A stretch of 64,000 nt of DNA. Source: Hippophae tibetana (lineage: Eukaryota > Streptophyta > Magnoliopsida > Rosales > Elaeagnaceae). The DNA is taken from contig JAZDXN010000029.1 in NCBI GenBank assembly GCA_037013495.1, forward strand, positions 2,740,501 to 2,804,500, in the 5' to 3' direction. Within the stretch, counting starts at the first letter, position 1; every line of letters begins with the position of its first letter. The notes below the pieces were generated by a model. It was not told the DNA's origin. It searched no databases and saw nothing but the letters and a program-made list of their open reading frames with translations. Below are positions 24,998 through 38,799 of this stretch, piece by piece. The position numbers and the translations under genes were made by a program.

Positions 24998-26861
24998 GAG
25001 AAGAGAAAAAGAAGAGGAGTGCTACTTTTTAATGTTTTCCATAACATATTTTAGAAATCGGAGTTGTACCTGGAAACGGTCATAACTTTTGACTCGTTTG
25101 TTAAAACGACTATAATAGTATATGAAACTGAAGGTCTTATCGATATCCATAATCTTAGCTGACCTGGCTATATAAATTCATTACTTGATCCTAAATTCCA
25201 TCATTTACATCACTTATCGAGGGTTTAAAGTTTTTATCACATATTTTACATTTTTGGTTTTATTCTATAGAGTTGTAATGAAGATGGATGAGCCGACCAA
25301 GTGTATGTTTAAAAATAAACTAATGAATAAGAATATAATACAAATAATTTCATGATCCAACTAAAGAAATGAGAAGCGAAAAAGAAGAGGAGTGCTACTT
25401 TTTATTGTTTTCAATAACTTATTTGAGAAATCGCAGTTGTACCTTGAAACGGTCATAACTTTTGACTCGTGTGTAAAAACGTCTATTATACTATATCAAA
25501 CCGAAGGTCTTATCGATATCCATAATCTTCGCTGACCTGGCTATTTAAATTCATTACTTGATCCTAAATTCAATCATTCACATCACTTATCGAGGGTTTA
25601 AAGTTTTTATCACATATTTTACATTTTTGGTTTTATTCTATAGAGTTGTAATGAAGATGGATGAGCCGACCAAGTGTATGTTTAAAAATAAACTAATGAA
25701 TAAGTATATAATAAAATAATTTCATTATCCAACTAAAGAAATGAGAAGCGAAAAAGAAGAGGAGTGCTACTTTTTATTGTTTTCAATAACTTATTTGAGA
25801 AATCGCAGTTGTACCTTGAAACGGTCATAACTTTTGACTCGGTTGTAAAAACGACTATTATAGTATATCAAACCGAAGGTCATATCGATATCCATAATCT
25901 CAGCAAACTTAGCTATATAAATTCATTACTTTATCCTAAATTCCATCATTTACATCACTTATCGAGGGTTTAAAGTTTTTATCACATATTTTACATTTTT
26001 GGTTTTATTCTATAGAGTTGTAATGAAGATGGATGAGCCGACCAAGTGTATGTTTAAAAATAAACTAATAACTAAGAATATAATACAAATAATTTCATGA
26101 TCCAACTAAAGAAATGAGAAAAGAAAAAGAAGAGGAGTGCTACTTTTTATTGTTTTCAATAACTTATTTGAGAAATCGCAGTTGTACCTTGAAACGGTCA
26201 TAACTTTTGACTCGTGTGTAAAAACGACTATTATAGTATATCAAACCGAAGGTCTTATCGATATCCATAATCTTCGCTGACCTGGCTATATAAATTCATT
26301 ACTTGATCCTAAATTCAATCATTTACATCACTTATCGAGGGTTTAAAGTTTTTATCACATATTTTACATTTTTGGTTTTATTCTATAGAGTTGTAATGAG
26401 GATGGATGAGCCGACCAAGTGTATGTTTAAAAATAAACTAATGAATAAGAATATAATACAAATAATTTCATGATCCAACTAAAGAAATGAGAAGCGAAAA
26501 AGAAGAGGAGTGCTACTTTTTATTGTTTTCAATAACTTATTTGAGAAATCGCAGTTGTACCTTGAAACGGTCATAACTTTTGACTCGTGTGTAAAAACGA
26601 CTATTCTAGTATATCAAACCGAAGGTCATATCGATATCCATAATCTTAGCTAACCTAGCTATATAAATTCATTACTTGATCCTAAATTCCATCATTTACA
26701 TCACTTATCGAGGGTTTAAATTTTTTATCACATATTTTACATTTTTGGTTTTATTCTATAGAGTTGTAATGAATATGGATGAGCCGACCAAGTGTATGTT
26801 TAAAAAAAAACTAATGACTAAGAATATAATACAAATAATTTCATGATACAATTAAAGAAAT
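24998..26861 (+). repeat. 5-monomer cassette S1-S3-S5-S3-S2, copy 4
   Basis: Fourth copy of the cassette seen at 4, 4856 and 11571. It is the most diverged copy: a 1-bp deletion near 25714 (ataaaataat) with cattatcc next to it, and base changes in its S5 open frame. It is followed, as in copies 1 and 2, by an S1 with aaacag and cgtttct and then an S4. Confidence 0.84.
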
Positions 26862-29099
26862 GAGAAGAGAAACAGAAGAGGAGTGCTACTTTTTAATGTT
26901 TTCCGTAACATATTTTAGAAATCGGAGTTGTACCTTGAAACGGTCATAACTTTTGACTCGTTTCTAAAAACGACTATAATAGTATATGAAACTGAAGGTC
27001 TTATCGATATCCATAATCTTAGCTGACCTGGCTATATAAATTCATTACTTGATCCTAAATTCCATCATTTACATCACTTATCGAGGGTTTAAAGTTTTTA
27101 TCACATATTTTACATTTTTGGTTTTATTCTATAGAGTTCTAATGAAGATGGTTGAGCCGACCAAGTGTATGTTTAAAAATAAACTAATGAATAACAATAT
27201 AATACAAATAATTTCATGATCCAACTAAAGAAATGAGAAGAGAAAAAGAAGAGGAGTGCTACTTTTTATTGTTTTCAATAACTTATTTGAGAAATCGCAG
27301 TTGTACCTTGAAGCGGTCATAACTTTTGACTCGTGTTTAAAAACGACTATTATAGTATATCAAACCGAAGGTCATATCGATATCCATAATCTTAGCTAAC
27401 CTGGCTATATAAATTCATCACTTGATCCTAAATTCCATCATTTACATCACTTATCGAGGGTTTAAATTTTTTATCACATATTTTACATTTTTGGTTTTAT
27501 TCTATAGAGTTGTAATGAAGATGGATGAGCCGACCAAGTGTATGTTTAAAAAAAAACTAATGGCTAAGAATATAATAGAAATAATTTCATGATACAATTA
27601 AAGAAATGAGAAGAGAAAAAGAAGAGGAGTGCTACTTTTTAATGTTTTCCATAACATATTTTAGAAATCGGAGTTGTACCTTGAAACGGTCATAACTTTT
27701 GACTCGTTTGTAAAAACGACTATTATAGTATATCAAACCGAAGGTCATATCGATATCCATAATCTTCGCTGACCTGGCTATATAAATTCATTACTTGATC
27801 CTAAATTCAATCATTTACATCACTTATCGAGGGTTTAAAGTTTTTATCACATATTTTACATTTTTGGTTTTATTCTATAGAGTTGTAATGAGGATTCATG
27901 AGCCGACCAAGTGTATGTTTAAAAATAAACTAATGAATAAGAATATAATACAAATAATTTCATGATCCAACTAAAGAAATGAGAAGCGAAAAAGAAGAGG
28001 AGTGCTACTTTTTATTGTTTTCAATAACTTATTTGAGAAATCGCAGTTGTACCTTGAAACGGTCATAACTTTTGACTCGTGTGTAAAAACGACTATTATA
28101 GTATATCAAACCGAAGGTCATATCGATATCCATAATCTTAGCTAACCTAGCTATATAAATTCATTACTTGATCCTAAATTCCATCATTTACATCACTTAT
28201 CGAGGGCTTAAATTTTTTATCACATATTTTACATTTTTGGTTTTATTCTATAGAGTTGTAATGAAGATGGATGAGCCGACCAAGTGTATGTTTAAAAAAA
28301 AACTAATGACTAAGAATATAATACAAATAATTTCATGATACAATTAAAGAAATGAGAAGAGAAACAGAAGAGGAGTGCTACTTTTTAATGTTTTCCGTAA
28401 CATATTTTAGAAATCGGAGTTGTACCTTGAAACGGTCATAACTTTTGACTCGTTTGTAAAAACGACTATAATAGTATATGAAACTGAAGGTCTTATCGAT
28501 ATCCATAATCTTAGCTGACCTGGCTATATAAATTCATTACTTGATCCTAAATTCCATCATTTACATCACTTATCGAGGGTTTAAAGTTTTTATCACATAT
28601 TTTACATTTTTGGTTTTATTCTATAGAGTTCTAATGAAGATGGTTGAGCCGACCAAGTGTATGTTTAAAAATAAACTAATGAATAACAATATAATACAAA
28701 TAATTTCATGATCCAACTAAAGAAATGAGAAGAGAAAAAGAAGAGGAGTGCTACTTTTTATTGTTTTCAATAACTTATTTGAGAAATCACAGTTGTACCT
28801 TGAAGCGGTCATAACTTTTGACTCGTGTTTAAAAACGACTATTATAGTATATCAAACCGAAGGTCATATCGATATCCATAATCTTAGCTAACATGGCTAT
28901 ATAAATTCATCACTTGATCCTAAATTCCATCATTTACATCACTTATCGAGGGTTTAAAGTTTTTATCACATATTTTACATTTTTGGTTTTATTCTATAGA
29001 GTTGTAATGAAGATGGATGAGCCGACCAAGTGTATGTTTAAAAAAAAACTAATGACTAAGAATATAATACAAATAATTTCATGATACAATTAAAGAAAT
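26862..29099 (+). repeat. Six monomers between cassette copy 4 and the 6-monomer HOR
   Basis: Order S1-S4-mosaic-S2-S1-S4. The S1 monomers at 26862 and 28354 share the rare ttccgtaac, and the pairs 26862/27235 and 28354/28727 look like copies 1492 bp (4 x 373) apart, although the first S1 has cgtttct and the second cgtttgt. The mosaic at 27608 is described separately. Confidence 0.8.
27608..27980 (+). repeat. Chimeric monomer, S1 left and S3/S2 right
   Basis: The left part is S1 up to cgtttgtaaaaacgacta (tttaatg, ttttagaaatcggag). The rest is tattatag, caaaccgaaggtcat, ttcgctgacctgg and ttcaatcatt, that is, S2-like and then S3. The end carries a private gaggattcatg where other S3 monomers have gaggatggatg. 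Confidence 0.8.
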
Positions 29100-31337
29100 G
29101 AGAAGAGAAAAAGAAGAGGAGTGCTACTTTTTAATGTTTTCCATAACATATTTTAGAAATCGAAGTTGTACCTTGAAACGGTCATAACTTTTGACTCGTT
29201 TGTAAAAACGACTATAATAGTATATGAAACTGAAGGTCTTATCGATATCCATAATCTTAGCTGACCTGGCTATATAAATTCATTACTTGATCCTAAATTC
29301 CATCATTTACATCACTTATCGAGGGTTTAAAGTTTTTATCACATATTTTACATTTTTGGTTTTATTCTATAGAGTTGTAATGAAGATGGATGAGCCGACC
29401 AAGTGTATGTTTAAAAATAAACTAATGAATAAGAATATAATACAAATAATTTCATGATCCAACTAAAGAAATGAGAAGCGAAAAAGAAGAGGAGTGCTAC
29501 TTTTTATTGTTTTCAATAACTTATTTGAGAAATCGCAGTTGTACCTCGAAACGGTCATAACTTTTGACTCGGTTGTAAAAACGACTATTATAGTATATCA
29601 AACCGAAGGTCATATCGATATCCATAATCTTCGCTGACCTGGCTATATAAATTCATTACTTGATCCTAAATTCCATCATTTACATCACTTATCGAGGGTT
29701 TAAAGTTTTTATCACATATTTTACATTTTTGGTTTTATTCTATAGAGTTGTAATGAAGATGGATGAGCCGACCAAGTGTATGTTTAAAAATAAACTAATA
29801 ACTAAGAATATAATACAAATAATTTCATGATCCAACTAAAGAAATGAGAAAAGAAAAAGAAGAGGAGTGCTACTTTTTATTGTTTTCAATAACTTATTTG
29901 AGAAATCGCAGTTGTACCTTGAAACGGTCATAACTTTTGACTCGTGTGTAAAAACGACTATAATAGTATATCAAACCGAAGGTCTTATCGATATCCATAA
30001 TCTTAGCTGACCTGGCTATATAAATTCATTACTTGATCCTAAATTCCATCATTTACATCACTTATCGAGGGTTTAAAGTTTTTATCACATATTTTACATT
30101 TTTGGTTTTATTCTATAGAGTTGTAATGAAGATGGTTGAGCCGACCAAGTGTATGTTTAAAAATAAACTAATGAATAAGAATATAATACAAATAATTTCA
30201 TGATCCAACTAAAGAAATGAGAAGAGAAAAAGAAGAGGAGTGCTACTTTTTATTGTTTTCAATAACTTATTTGAGAAGTCGCAGTTGTACCTTGAAGCGG
30301 TCATAACTTTTGACTCGTGTTTAAAAACGACTATTATAGTATATCAAACCGAAGGTCATATCGATATCCATAATCTTAGCTAACCTGGCTATATAAATTC
30401 ATCACTTGATCCTAAATTCCATCATTTACATCACTTATCGAGGGTTTAAAGTTTTAATCACATATTTTACATTTTTGGTTTTATTCTATAGAGTTGTAAT
30501 GAAGATGGATGAGCCGACCAAGTGTATGTTTAAAAAAAAACTAATGACTAAGAATATAATACAAATAATTTCATGATACAATTAAAGAAATGAGAAGAGA
30601 AACAGAAGAGGAGTGCTACTTTTTAATGTTTTCCATAACATATTTTAGAAATCGGAGTTGTACCTTGAAACGCTCATAACTTTTGACTCGTTTGTAAAAA
30701 CGACTATAATAGTATATGAAACTGAAGGTCTTATCGATATCCATAATCTTAGCTGACCTGGCTATATAAATTCATTACTTGATCCTAAATTCCATCATTT
30801 ACATCACTTATCGAGGGTTTAAAGTTTTTATCACATATTTTACATTTTTGGTTTTATTCTATAGAGTTCTAATGAAGATGGTTGAGCCGACCAAGTGTAT
30901 GTTTAAAAATAAACTAATGAATAACAATATAATACAAATAATTTCATGATCCAACTAAAGAAATGAGAAGAGAAAAAGAAGAGGAGTGCTACTTTTTATT
31001 GTTTTCAATAACTTATTTGAGAAATCGCAGTTGTACCTTGAAGCGGTCATAACTTTTGACTCGTGTTTAAAAACGACTATTATAGTATATCAAACCGATG
31101 GTCATATCGATATCCATAATCTTAGCTAACCTGGCTATATAAATTCATCACTTGATCCTAAATTCCATCATTTACATCACTTATCGAGGGTTTAAAGTTT
31201 TTATCACATATTTTACATTTTTGGTTTTATTCTATAGAGTTGTAATGAAGATGGATGAGCCGACCAAGTGTATGTTTAAAAAAAAACTAATGACTAAGAA
31301 TATAATACAAATAATTTCATGATACAATTAAAGAAAT
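29100..31337 (+). repeat. 6-monomer HOR A, unit 1 (S1-S7-S3-S4-S1-S4)
   Basis: The unit is 2238 bp (6 x 373). Rare markers shared with unit 2: tcgaagttg in the first S1 (29161/31399), tcgaaacgg in the S7, ctataatag in the S3 followed by gatggttg, gtttaatcac-type changes at the S4 end, cgctcat in the second S1, and ccgatgg in the last S4 (31095/33333). The private change agaagtcgc occurs near 30275. Confidence 0.9.
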
Positions 31338-33575
31338 GAGAAGAGAAAAAGAAGAGGAGTGCTACTTTTTAATGTTTTCCATAACATATTTTAGAAATCG
31401 AAGTTGTACCTTGAAACGGTCATAACTTTTGACTCGTTTGTAAAAACGACTATAATAGTATATGAAACTGAAGGTCTTATCGATATCCATAATCTTAGCT
31501 GACCTGGCTATATAAATTCATTACTTGATCCTAAATTCCATCATTTACATCACTTATCGAGGTTTTAAAGTTTTTATCACATATTTTACATTTTTGGTTT
31601 TATTCTATAGAGTTGTAATGAAGATGGATGAGCCGACCAAGTGTATGTTTAAAAATAAACTAATGAATAAGAATATAATACAAATAATTTCATGATCCAA
31701 CTAAAGAAATGAGAAGCGAAAAAGAAGAGGAGTGCTACTTTTTATTGTTTTCAATAACTTATTTGAGAAATCGCAGTTGTACCTCGAAACGGTCATAACT
31801 TTTGACTCGGTTGTAAAAACGACTATTATAGTATATCAAACCGAAGGTCATATCGATATCCATAATCTTCGCTGACCTGGCTATATAAATTCATTACTTG
31901 ATCCTAAATTCCATCATTTACATCACTTATCGAGGGTTTAAAGTTTTTATCACATATTTTACATTTTTGGTTTTATTCTATAGAGTTGTAATGAAGATGG
32001 ATGAGCCGACCAAGTGTATGTTTAAAAATAAACTAATAACTAAGAATATAATACAAATAATTTCATGATCCAACTAAAGAAATGAGAAAAGAAAAAGAAG
32101 AGGAGTGCTACTTTTTATTGTTTTCAATAACTTATTTGAGAAATCGCAGTTGTACCTTGAAACGGTCATAACTTTTGACTCGTGTGTAAAAACGACTATA
32201 ATAGTATATCAAACCGAAGGTCTTATCGATATCCATAATCTTAGCTGACCTGGCTATATAAATTCATTACTTGATCCTAAATTCCATCATTTACATCACT
32301 TATCGAGGGTTTAAAGTTTTTATCACATATTTTACATTTTTGGTTTTATTCTATAGAGTTGTAATGAAGATGGTTGAGCCGACCAAGTGTATGTTTAAAA
32401 ATAAACTAATGAATAAGAATATAATACAAATAATTTCATGATCCAACTAAAGAAATGAGAAGAGAAAAAGAAGAGGAGTGCTACTTTTTATTGTTTTCAA
32501 TAACTTATTTGAGAAATCGCAGTTGTACCTTGAAGCGGTCATAACTTTTGACTCGTGTTTAAAAACGACTATTATAGTATATCAAACCGAAGGTCATATC
32601 GATATCCATAATCTTAGCTAACCTGGCTATATAAATTCATCACTTGATCCTAAATTCCATCATTTACATCACTTATCGAGGGTTTAAAGTTTTAATCACA
32701 TATTTTACATTTTTGGTTTTATTCTATAGAGTTGTAATGAAGATGGATGAGCCGACCAAGTGTATGTTTAAAAAAAAACTAATGACTAAGAATATAATAC
32801 AAATAATTTCATGATACAATTAAAGAAATGAGAAGAGAAACAGAAGAGGAGTGCTACTTTTTAATGTTTTCCATAACATATTTTAGAAATCGGAGTTGTA
32901 CCTTGAAACGCTCATAACTTTTGACTCGTTTGTAAAAACGACTATAATAGTATATGAAACTGAAGGTCTTATCGATATCCATAATCTTAGCTGACCTGGC
33001 TATATAAATTCATTACTTGATCCTAAATTCCATCATTTACATCACTTATCGAGGGTTTAAAGTTTTTATCACATATTTTACATTTTTGGTTTTATTCTAT
33101 AGAGTTCTAATGAAGATGGTTGAGCCGACCAAGTGTATGTTTAAAAATAAACTAATGAATAACAATATAATACAAATAATTTCATGATCCAACTAAAGAA
33201 ATGAGAAGAGAAAAAGAAGAGGAGTGCTACTTTTTATTGTTTTCAATAACTTATTTGAGAAATCGCAGTTGTACCTTGAAGCGGTCATAACTTTTGACTC
33301 GTGTTTAAAAACGACTATTATAGTATATCAAACCGATGGTCATATCGATATCCATAATCTTAGCTAACCTGGCTATATAAATTCATCACTTGATCCTAAA
33401 TTCCATCATTTACATCACTTATCGAGGGTTTAAAGTTTTTATCACATATTTTACATTTTTGGTTTTATTCTATAGAGTTGTAATGAAGATGGATGAGCCG
33501 ACCAAGTGTATGTTTAAAAATAAACTAATAACTAAGAATATAATACAAATAATTTCATGATCCAACTAAAGAAAT
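31338..33575 (+). repeat. 6-monomer HOR A, unit 2
   Basis: Second unit. A private change turns gagggttta into gaggtttta near 31560. After the last S4 the order changes to a TA-insertion S3 at 33576, so the HOR ends here. Confidence 0.9.
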
Positions 33576-33950
33576 GAGAAAAGAAAAAGAAGAGGAGTGC
33601 TACTTTTTATTGTTTTCAATAACTTATTTGAGAAATCGCAGTTGTACCTTGAAACCGTCATAACTTTTGACTTGTGTGTAAAAACGACTATTATATAGTA
33701 TATCAAACCGAAGGTCTTATCGATATCCATAATCTTCGCTGACCTGGCTATATAAATTCATTACTTGATCCTAAATTCAATCATTTACATCACTTATCGA
33801 GGGTTTAAAGTTTTTATCACATATTTTACATTTTTGGTTTTATTCTATAGAGTTGTAATGAAGATGGATGAGCCGACCAAGTGTATGTTTAAAAATAAAC
33901 TAATGAATAAGAATATAATACAAATAATTTCATGATCCAACTAAAGAAAT
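33576..33950 (+). repeat. TA-insertion S3 monomer (375 bp), representative
   Basis: Ten monomers carry an extra TA (tattatatagtat in place of tattatagtat): those starting at 3735, 33576, 39173, 44024, 49248, 51114, 51489, 57457, 59697 and 63429. The change extends a short TA run, so a slippage origin is plausible. Its rarity before 33 kb and frequency after it mark the right half as a separately amplified part. Confidence 0.88.
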
Positions 33951-34323
33951 GAGAACCGAAAAAGAAGAGGAGTGCTACTTTTTATTGTTTTCAATAACTT
34001 ATTTGAGAAATCACAGTTGTACCTTGAAACGGTCATAACTTTTGACTCGTGTGTAAAAACGACTATTATAGTATATCAAACCGTAGGTCATATCGATATC
34101 CATAATCTTAGCTAACCTAGCTATATAAATTCATTACTTGATCCTAAATTCCATCATTTACATCACTTATCGAGGGTTTAAATTTTTTATCACATATTTT
34201 ACATTTTTGGTTTTATTCTATAGAGTTGTAATGAAGATGGATGAGCCGACCAAGTGTATGTTTAAAAATAAACTAATGAATAAGAATATAATACAAATAA
34301 TTTCATGATCCAACTAAGAAAAT
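33576..34323 (+). repeat. TA-insertion S3 followed by gagaaccga S2
   Basis: The S3 is 375 bp because of an extra TA (tattatatagtat near 33690) and has private aaaccgtc and cttgtgtg. The S2 at 33951 has gagaaccga, cacagttg and ccgtaggtc. This S3-S2 pair recurs at 39173/39548 and 44024/44399. A gagaaccga S2 also follows TA-insertion S3 monomers at 49248 and 51489. Confidence 0.86.
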
Positions 34324-35442
34324 GAGAAGCGAAAAAGAAGAGGAGTGCTACTTTTTATTGTTTTCAATAACTTATTTGAGAAATCGCAATTGTACCTTGA
34401 AACGGTCATAACTTTTGACTCGTGTGTAAAAACGACTATTATAGTATATCAAACCGAAGGTCATATCGATATCCATAATCTTAGCTAACCTAGCTATATA
34501 AATTCATTACTTGATCCTAAATTCCATCATTTACATCACTTATCGAGGGTTTAAATTTTTTATCACATATTTTACATTTTTGGTTTTATTCTATAGAGTT
34601 GTTATGAAGATGGATGAGCCGACCAAGTGTATGTTTAAAAATAAACTAATGACTAAGAATATAATACAAATAATTTCATGATACAATTAAAGAAATGAGA
34701 AGAGAAAAAGAAGAGGAGTGCTACTTTTTAATGTTTTCCATAACATATTTTAGAAATCGGAGTTGTACCTTGAAACGGTCATAACTTTTGACTCGTTTGT
34801 AAAAACGACTATAATAGTATATGAAACTGAAGGTCTTATCGATATCCATAATCTTAGCTGACCTGGCTATATAAATTCATTACTTGATCCTAAATTCCAT
34901 CATTTACATCACTTATCGAGGGTTTAAAGTTTTTATCACATATTTTACATTTTTGGTTTTATTCTATAGAGTTGTAATGAAGATGGTTGAGCCGACCAAG
35001 TGTATGTTTAAAAATAAACTAATGAATAAGAATATAATACAAATAATTTCATGATCCAACTAAAGAAATGAGAAGAGAAAAAGAAGAGGAGTGCTACTTT
35101 TTATTGTTTTCAATAACTTATTTGAGAAATCGCAGTTGTACCTTGAAGCGGTCATAACTTTTGACTCGTGTTTAAAAACGACTATTATAGTATATCAAAC
35201 CGAAGGTCATATCGATATCCATAATCTTAGCTAACCTGGCTATATAAATTCATCACTTGATCCTAAATTCCATCATTTACATCACTTATCGAGGGTTTAA
35301 AGTTTTTATCACATATTTTACATTTTTGGTTTTATTCTATAGAGTTGTAATGAAGATGGATGAGCCGACCAAGTGTATGTTTAAAAATAAACTAATGAAT
35401 AAGAATATAATACAAATAATTTCATGATCCAACTAAGAAAAT
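34324..35442 (+). repeat. 3-monomer HOR S2-S1-S4, unit 1
   Basis: The unit is 1119 bp. The S2 is marked by gatccaactaagaaaatg before it, cgcaattg inside it, and gttatgaag at its end (34602/35721). It matches 35443-36561. Confidence 0.88.
34697..35069 (+). repeat. Representative monomer of class S1
   Basis: S1 is the most divergent and most frequent class. It has tttaatgttttccataac in place of tttattgttttcaataac, then attttagaaatcggag, cgtttgtaaa, tataatagtatatgaaac, tgaaggtctt and ttagctgacctgg. It is usually preceded by actaagaat and gatacaatta, whereas other classes follow gatccaacta. This means the real inheritance unit begins about 50-70 bp upstream of the boundary used here. A frequent sub-variant has gagaaacag in the purine box. 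Confidence 0.88.
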
Positions 35443-36561
35443 GAGAAGCGAAAAAGAAGAGGAGTGCTACTTTTTATTGTTTTCAATAACTTATTTGAGA
35501 AATCGCAATTGTACCTTGAAACGGTCATAACTTTTGACTCGTGTGTAAAAACGACTATTATAGTATATCAAACCGAAGGTCATATCGATATCCATAATCT
35601 TAGCTAACCTAGCTATATAAATTCATTACTTGATCCTAAATTCCATCATTTACATCACTTATCGAGGGTTTAAATTTTTTATCACATATTTTACATTTTT
35701 GGTTTTATTCTATAGAGTTGTTATGAAGATGGATGAGCCGACCAAGTGTATGTTTAAAAATAAACTAATGACTAAGAATATAATACAAATAATTTCATGA
35801 TACAATTAAAGAAATGAGAAGAGAAAAAGAAGAGGAGTGCTACTTTTTAATGTTTTCCATAACATATTTTAGAAATCGGAGTTGTACCTTGAAACGGTCA
35901 TAACTTTTGACTCGTTTGTAAAAACGACTATAATAGTATATGAAACTGAAGGTCTTATCGATATCCATAATCTTAGCTGACCTGGCTATATAAATTCATT
36001 ACTTGATCCTAAATTCCATCATTTACATCACTTATCGAGGGTTTAAAGTTTTTATCACATATTTTACATTTTTGGTTTTATTCTATAGAGTTGTAATGAA
36101 GATGGTTGAGCCGACCAAGTGTATGTTTAAAAATAAACTAATGAATAAGAATATAATACAAATAATTTCATGATCCAACTAAAGAAATGAGAAGAGAAAA
36201 AGAAGAGGAGTGCTACTTTTTATTGTTTTCAATAACTTATTTGAGAAATCGCAGTTGTACCTTGAAGCGGTCATAACTTTTGACTCGTGTTTAAAAACGA
36301 CTATTATAGTATATCAAACCGAAGGTCATATCGATATCCATAATCTTAGCTAACCTGGCTATATAAATTCATCACTTGATCCTAAATTCCATCATTTACA
36401 TCACTTATCGAGGGTTTAAAGTTTTAATCACATATTTTACATTTTTGGTTTTATTCTATAGAGTTGTAATGAAGATGGATGAGCCGACCAAGTGTATGTT
36501 TAAAAAAAAACTAATGACTAAGAATATAATACAAATAATTTCATGATACAATTAAAGAAAT
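35443..36561 (+). repeat. 3-monomer HOR S2-S1-S4, unit 2
   Basis: Second unit. It differs from unit 1 at the S4 end, which has gttttaatcac where unit 1 has gtttttatcac. Confidence 0.88.
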
Positions 36562-37680
36562 GAGAAGAGAAACAAAAGAGGAGTGCTACTTTTTAATGTT
36601 TTCCATAACATATTTTAGAAATCGGAGTTGTACCTTGAAACGGTCATAACTTTTGACTCGTTTGTAAAAACGACTATAATAGTATATGAAACTGAAGGTC
36701 TTATCGATATCCATAATCTTAGCTGATCTGGCTATATAAATTCATTACTTGATCCTAAATTCCATCATTTACATCACTTATCGAGGGTTTAAAGTTTTTA
36801 TCACATATTTTACATTTTTGGTTTTATTCTATAGAGTTGTAATGAAGATGGTTGAGCCGACCAAGTGTATGTTTAAAAATAAACTAATGAATAAGAATAT
36901 AATACAAATAATTTCATGATCCAACTAAAGAAATGAGAAGAGAAAAAGAAGAGGAGTGCTACTTTTTATTGTTTTCAATAACTTATTTGAGAAATCGCAG
37001 TTGTACCTTGAAGCGGTCATAACTTTTGACTCGTGTTTAAAAACGACTATTATAGTATATCAAACCGAAGGTCATATCGATATCCATAATCTTAGCTAAC
37101 CTGGCTATATAAATTCATCACTTGATCCTAAATTCCATCATTTACATCACTTATCGAGGGTTTAAAGTTTTAATCACATATTTTACATTTTTGGTTTTAT
37201 TCTATAGAGTTGTAATGAAGATGGATGAGCCGACCAAGTGTATGTTTAAAAAAAAACTAATGACTAAGAATATAATACAAATAATTTCATGATACAATTA
37301 AAGAAATGAGAAGAGAAACAGAAGAGGAGTGCTACTTTTTAATGTTTTCCATAACATATTTTAGAAATCGGAGTTGTACCTTGAAACGGTCATAACTTTT
37401 GACTCGTTTGTAAAAACGACTATAATAGTATATGAAACTGAAGGTCTTATCGATATCCATAATCTTAGCTGACCTGGCTATATAAATTCATTACTTGATC
37501 CTAAATTCCAACATTTACATCACTTATCGAGGGTTTAAAGTTTTTATCACATATTTTACATTTTTGGTTTTATTCTATAGAGTTGTAATGAAGATGGATG
37601 AGCCGACCAAGTGTATGTTTAAAAAAAAACTAATGACTAAGAATATAATACAAATAATTTCATGATACAATTAAAGAAAT
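36562..37680 (+). repeat. 3-monomer HOR S1-S4-S1, unit 1
   Basis: The unit is 1119 bp. The second S1 carries the rare ttccaacattt (37508), shared with 38627 and 43488. The first S1 has private gagaaacaaaag and gatctgg. Confidence 0.84.
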
Positions 37681-38799
37681 GAGAAGAGAAAAAGAAGAGG
37701 AGTGCTACTTTTTAATGTTTTCCATAACATATTTTAGAAATCGGAGTTGTACCTTGAAACGGTCATAACTTTTGACTCGTTTGTAAAAACGACTATAATA
37801 GTATATGAAACTGAAGGTCTTATCGATATCCATAATCTTAGCTGACCTGGCTATATAAATTCATTACTTGATCCTAAATTCCATCATTTACATCACTTAT
37901 CGAGGGTTTAAAGTTTTTATCACATATTTTACATTTTTGGTTTTATTCTATAGAGTTGTAATGAAGATGGTTGAGCCGACCAAGTGTATGTTTAAAAATA
38001 AACTAATGAATAAGAATATAATACAAATAATTTCATGATCCAACTAAAGAAATGAGAAGAGAAAAAGAAGAGGAGTGCTACTTTTTATTGTTTTCAATAA
38101 CTTATTTGAGAAATCGCAGTTGTACCTTGAAGCGGTCATAACTTTTGACTCGTGTTTAAAAACGACTATTATAGTATATCAAACCGAAGGTCATATCGAT
38201 ATCCATAATCTTAGCTAACCTGGCTATATAAATTCATCACTTGATCCTAAATTCCATCATTTACATCACTTATCGAGGGTTTAAAGTTTTAATCACATAT
38301 TTTACATTTTTGGTTTTATTCTATAGAGTTGTAATGAAGATGGATGAGCCGACCAAGTGTATGTTTAAAAAAAAACTAATGACTAAGAATATAATACAAA
38401 TAATTTCATGATACAATTAAAGAAATGAGAAGAGAAACAGAAGAGGAGTGCTACTTTTTAATGTTTTCCATAACATATTTTAGAAATCGGAGTTGTACCT
38501 TGAAACGGTCATAACTTTTGACTCGTTTGTAAAAACGACTATAATAGTATATGAAACTGAAGGTCTTATCGATATCCATAATCTTAGCTGACCTGGCTAT
38601 ATAAATTCATTACTTGATCCTAAATTCCAACATTTACATCACTTATCGAGGGTTTAAAGTTTTTATCACATATTTTACATTTTTGGTTTTATTCTATAGA
38701 GTTCTAATGAAGATGGTTGAGCCGACCAAGTGTATGTTTAAAAATAAACTAATGAATAACAATATAATACAAATAATTTCATGATCCAACTAAAGAAAT
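37681..38799 (+). repeat. 3-monomer HOR S1-S4-S1, unit 2
   Basis: Second unit. The join at 37680/37681 places two S1 monomers side by side, as expected where a unit that starts and ends with S1 is duplicated in tandem. Confidence 0.84.
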
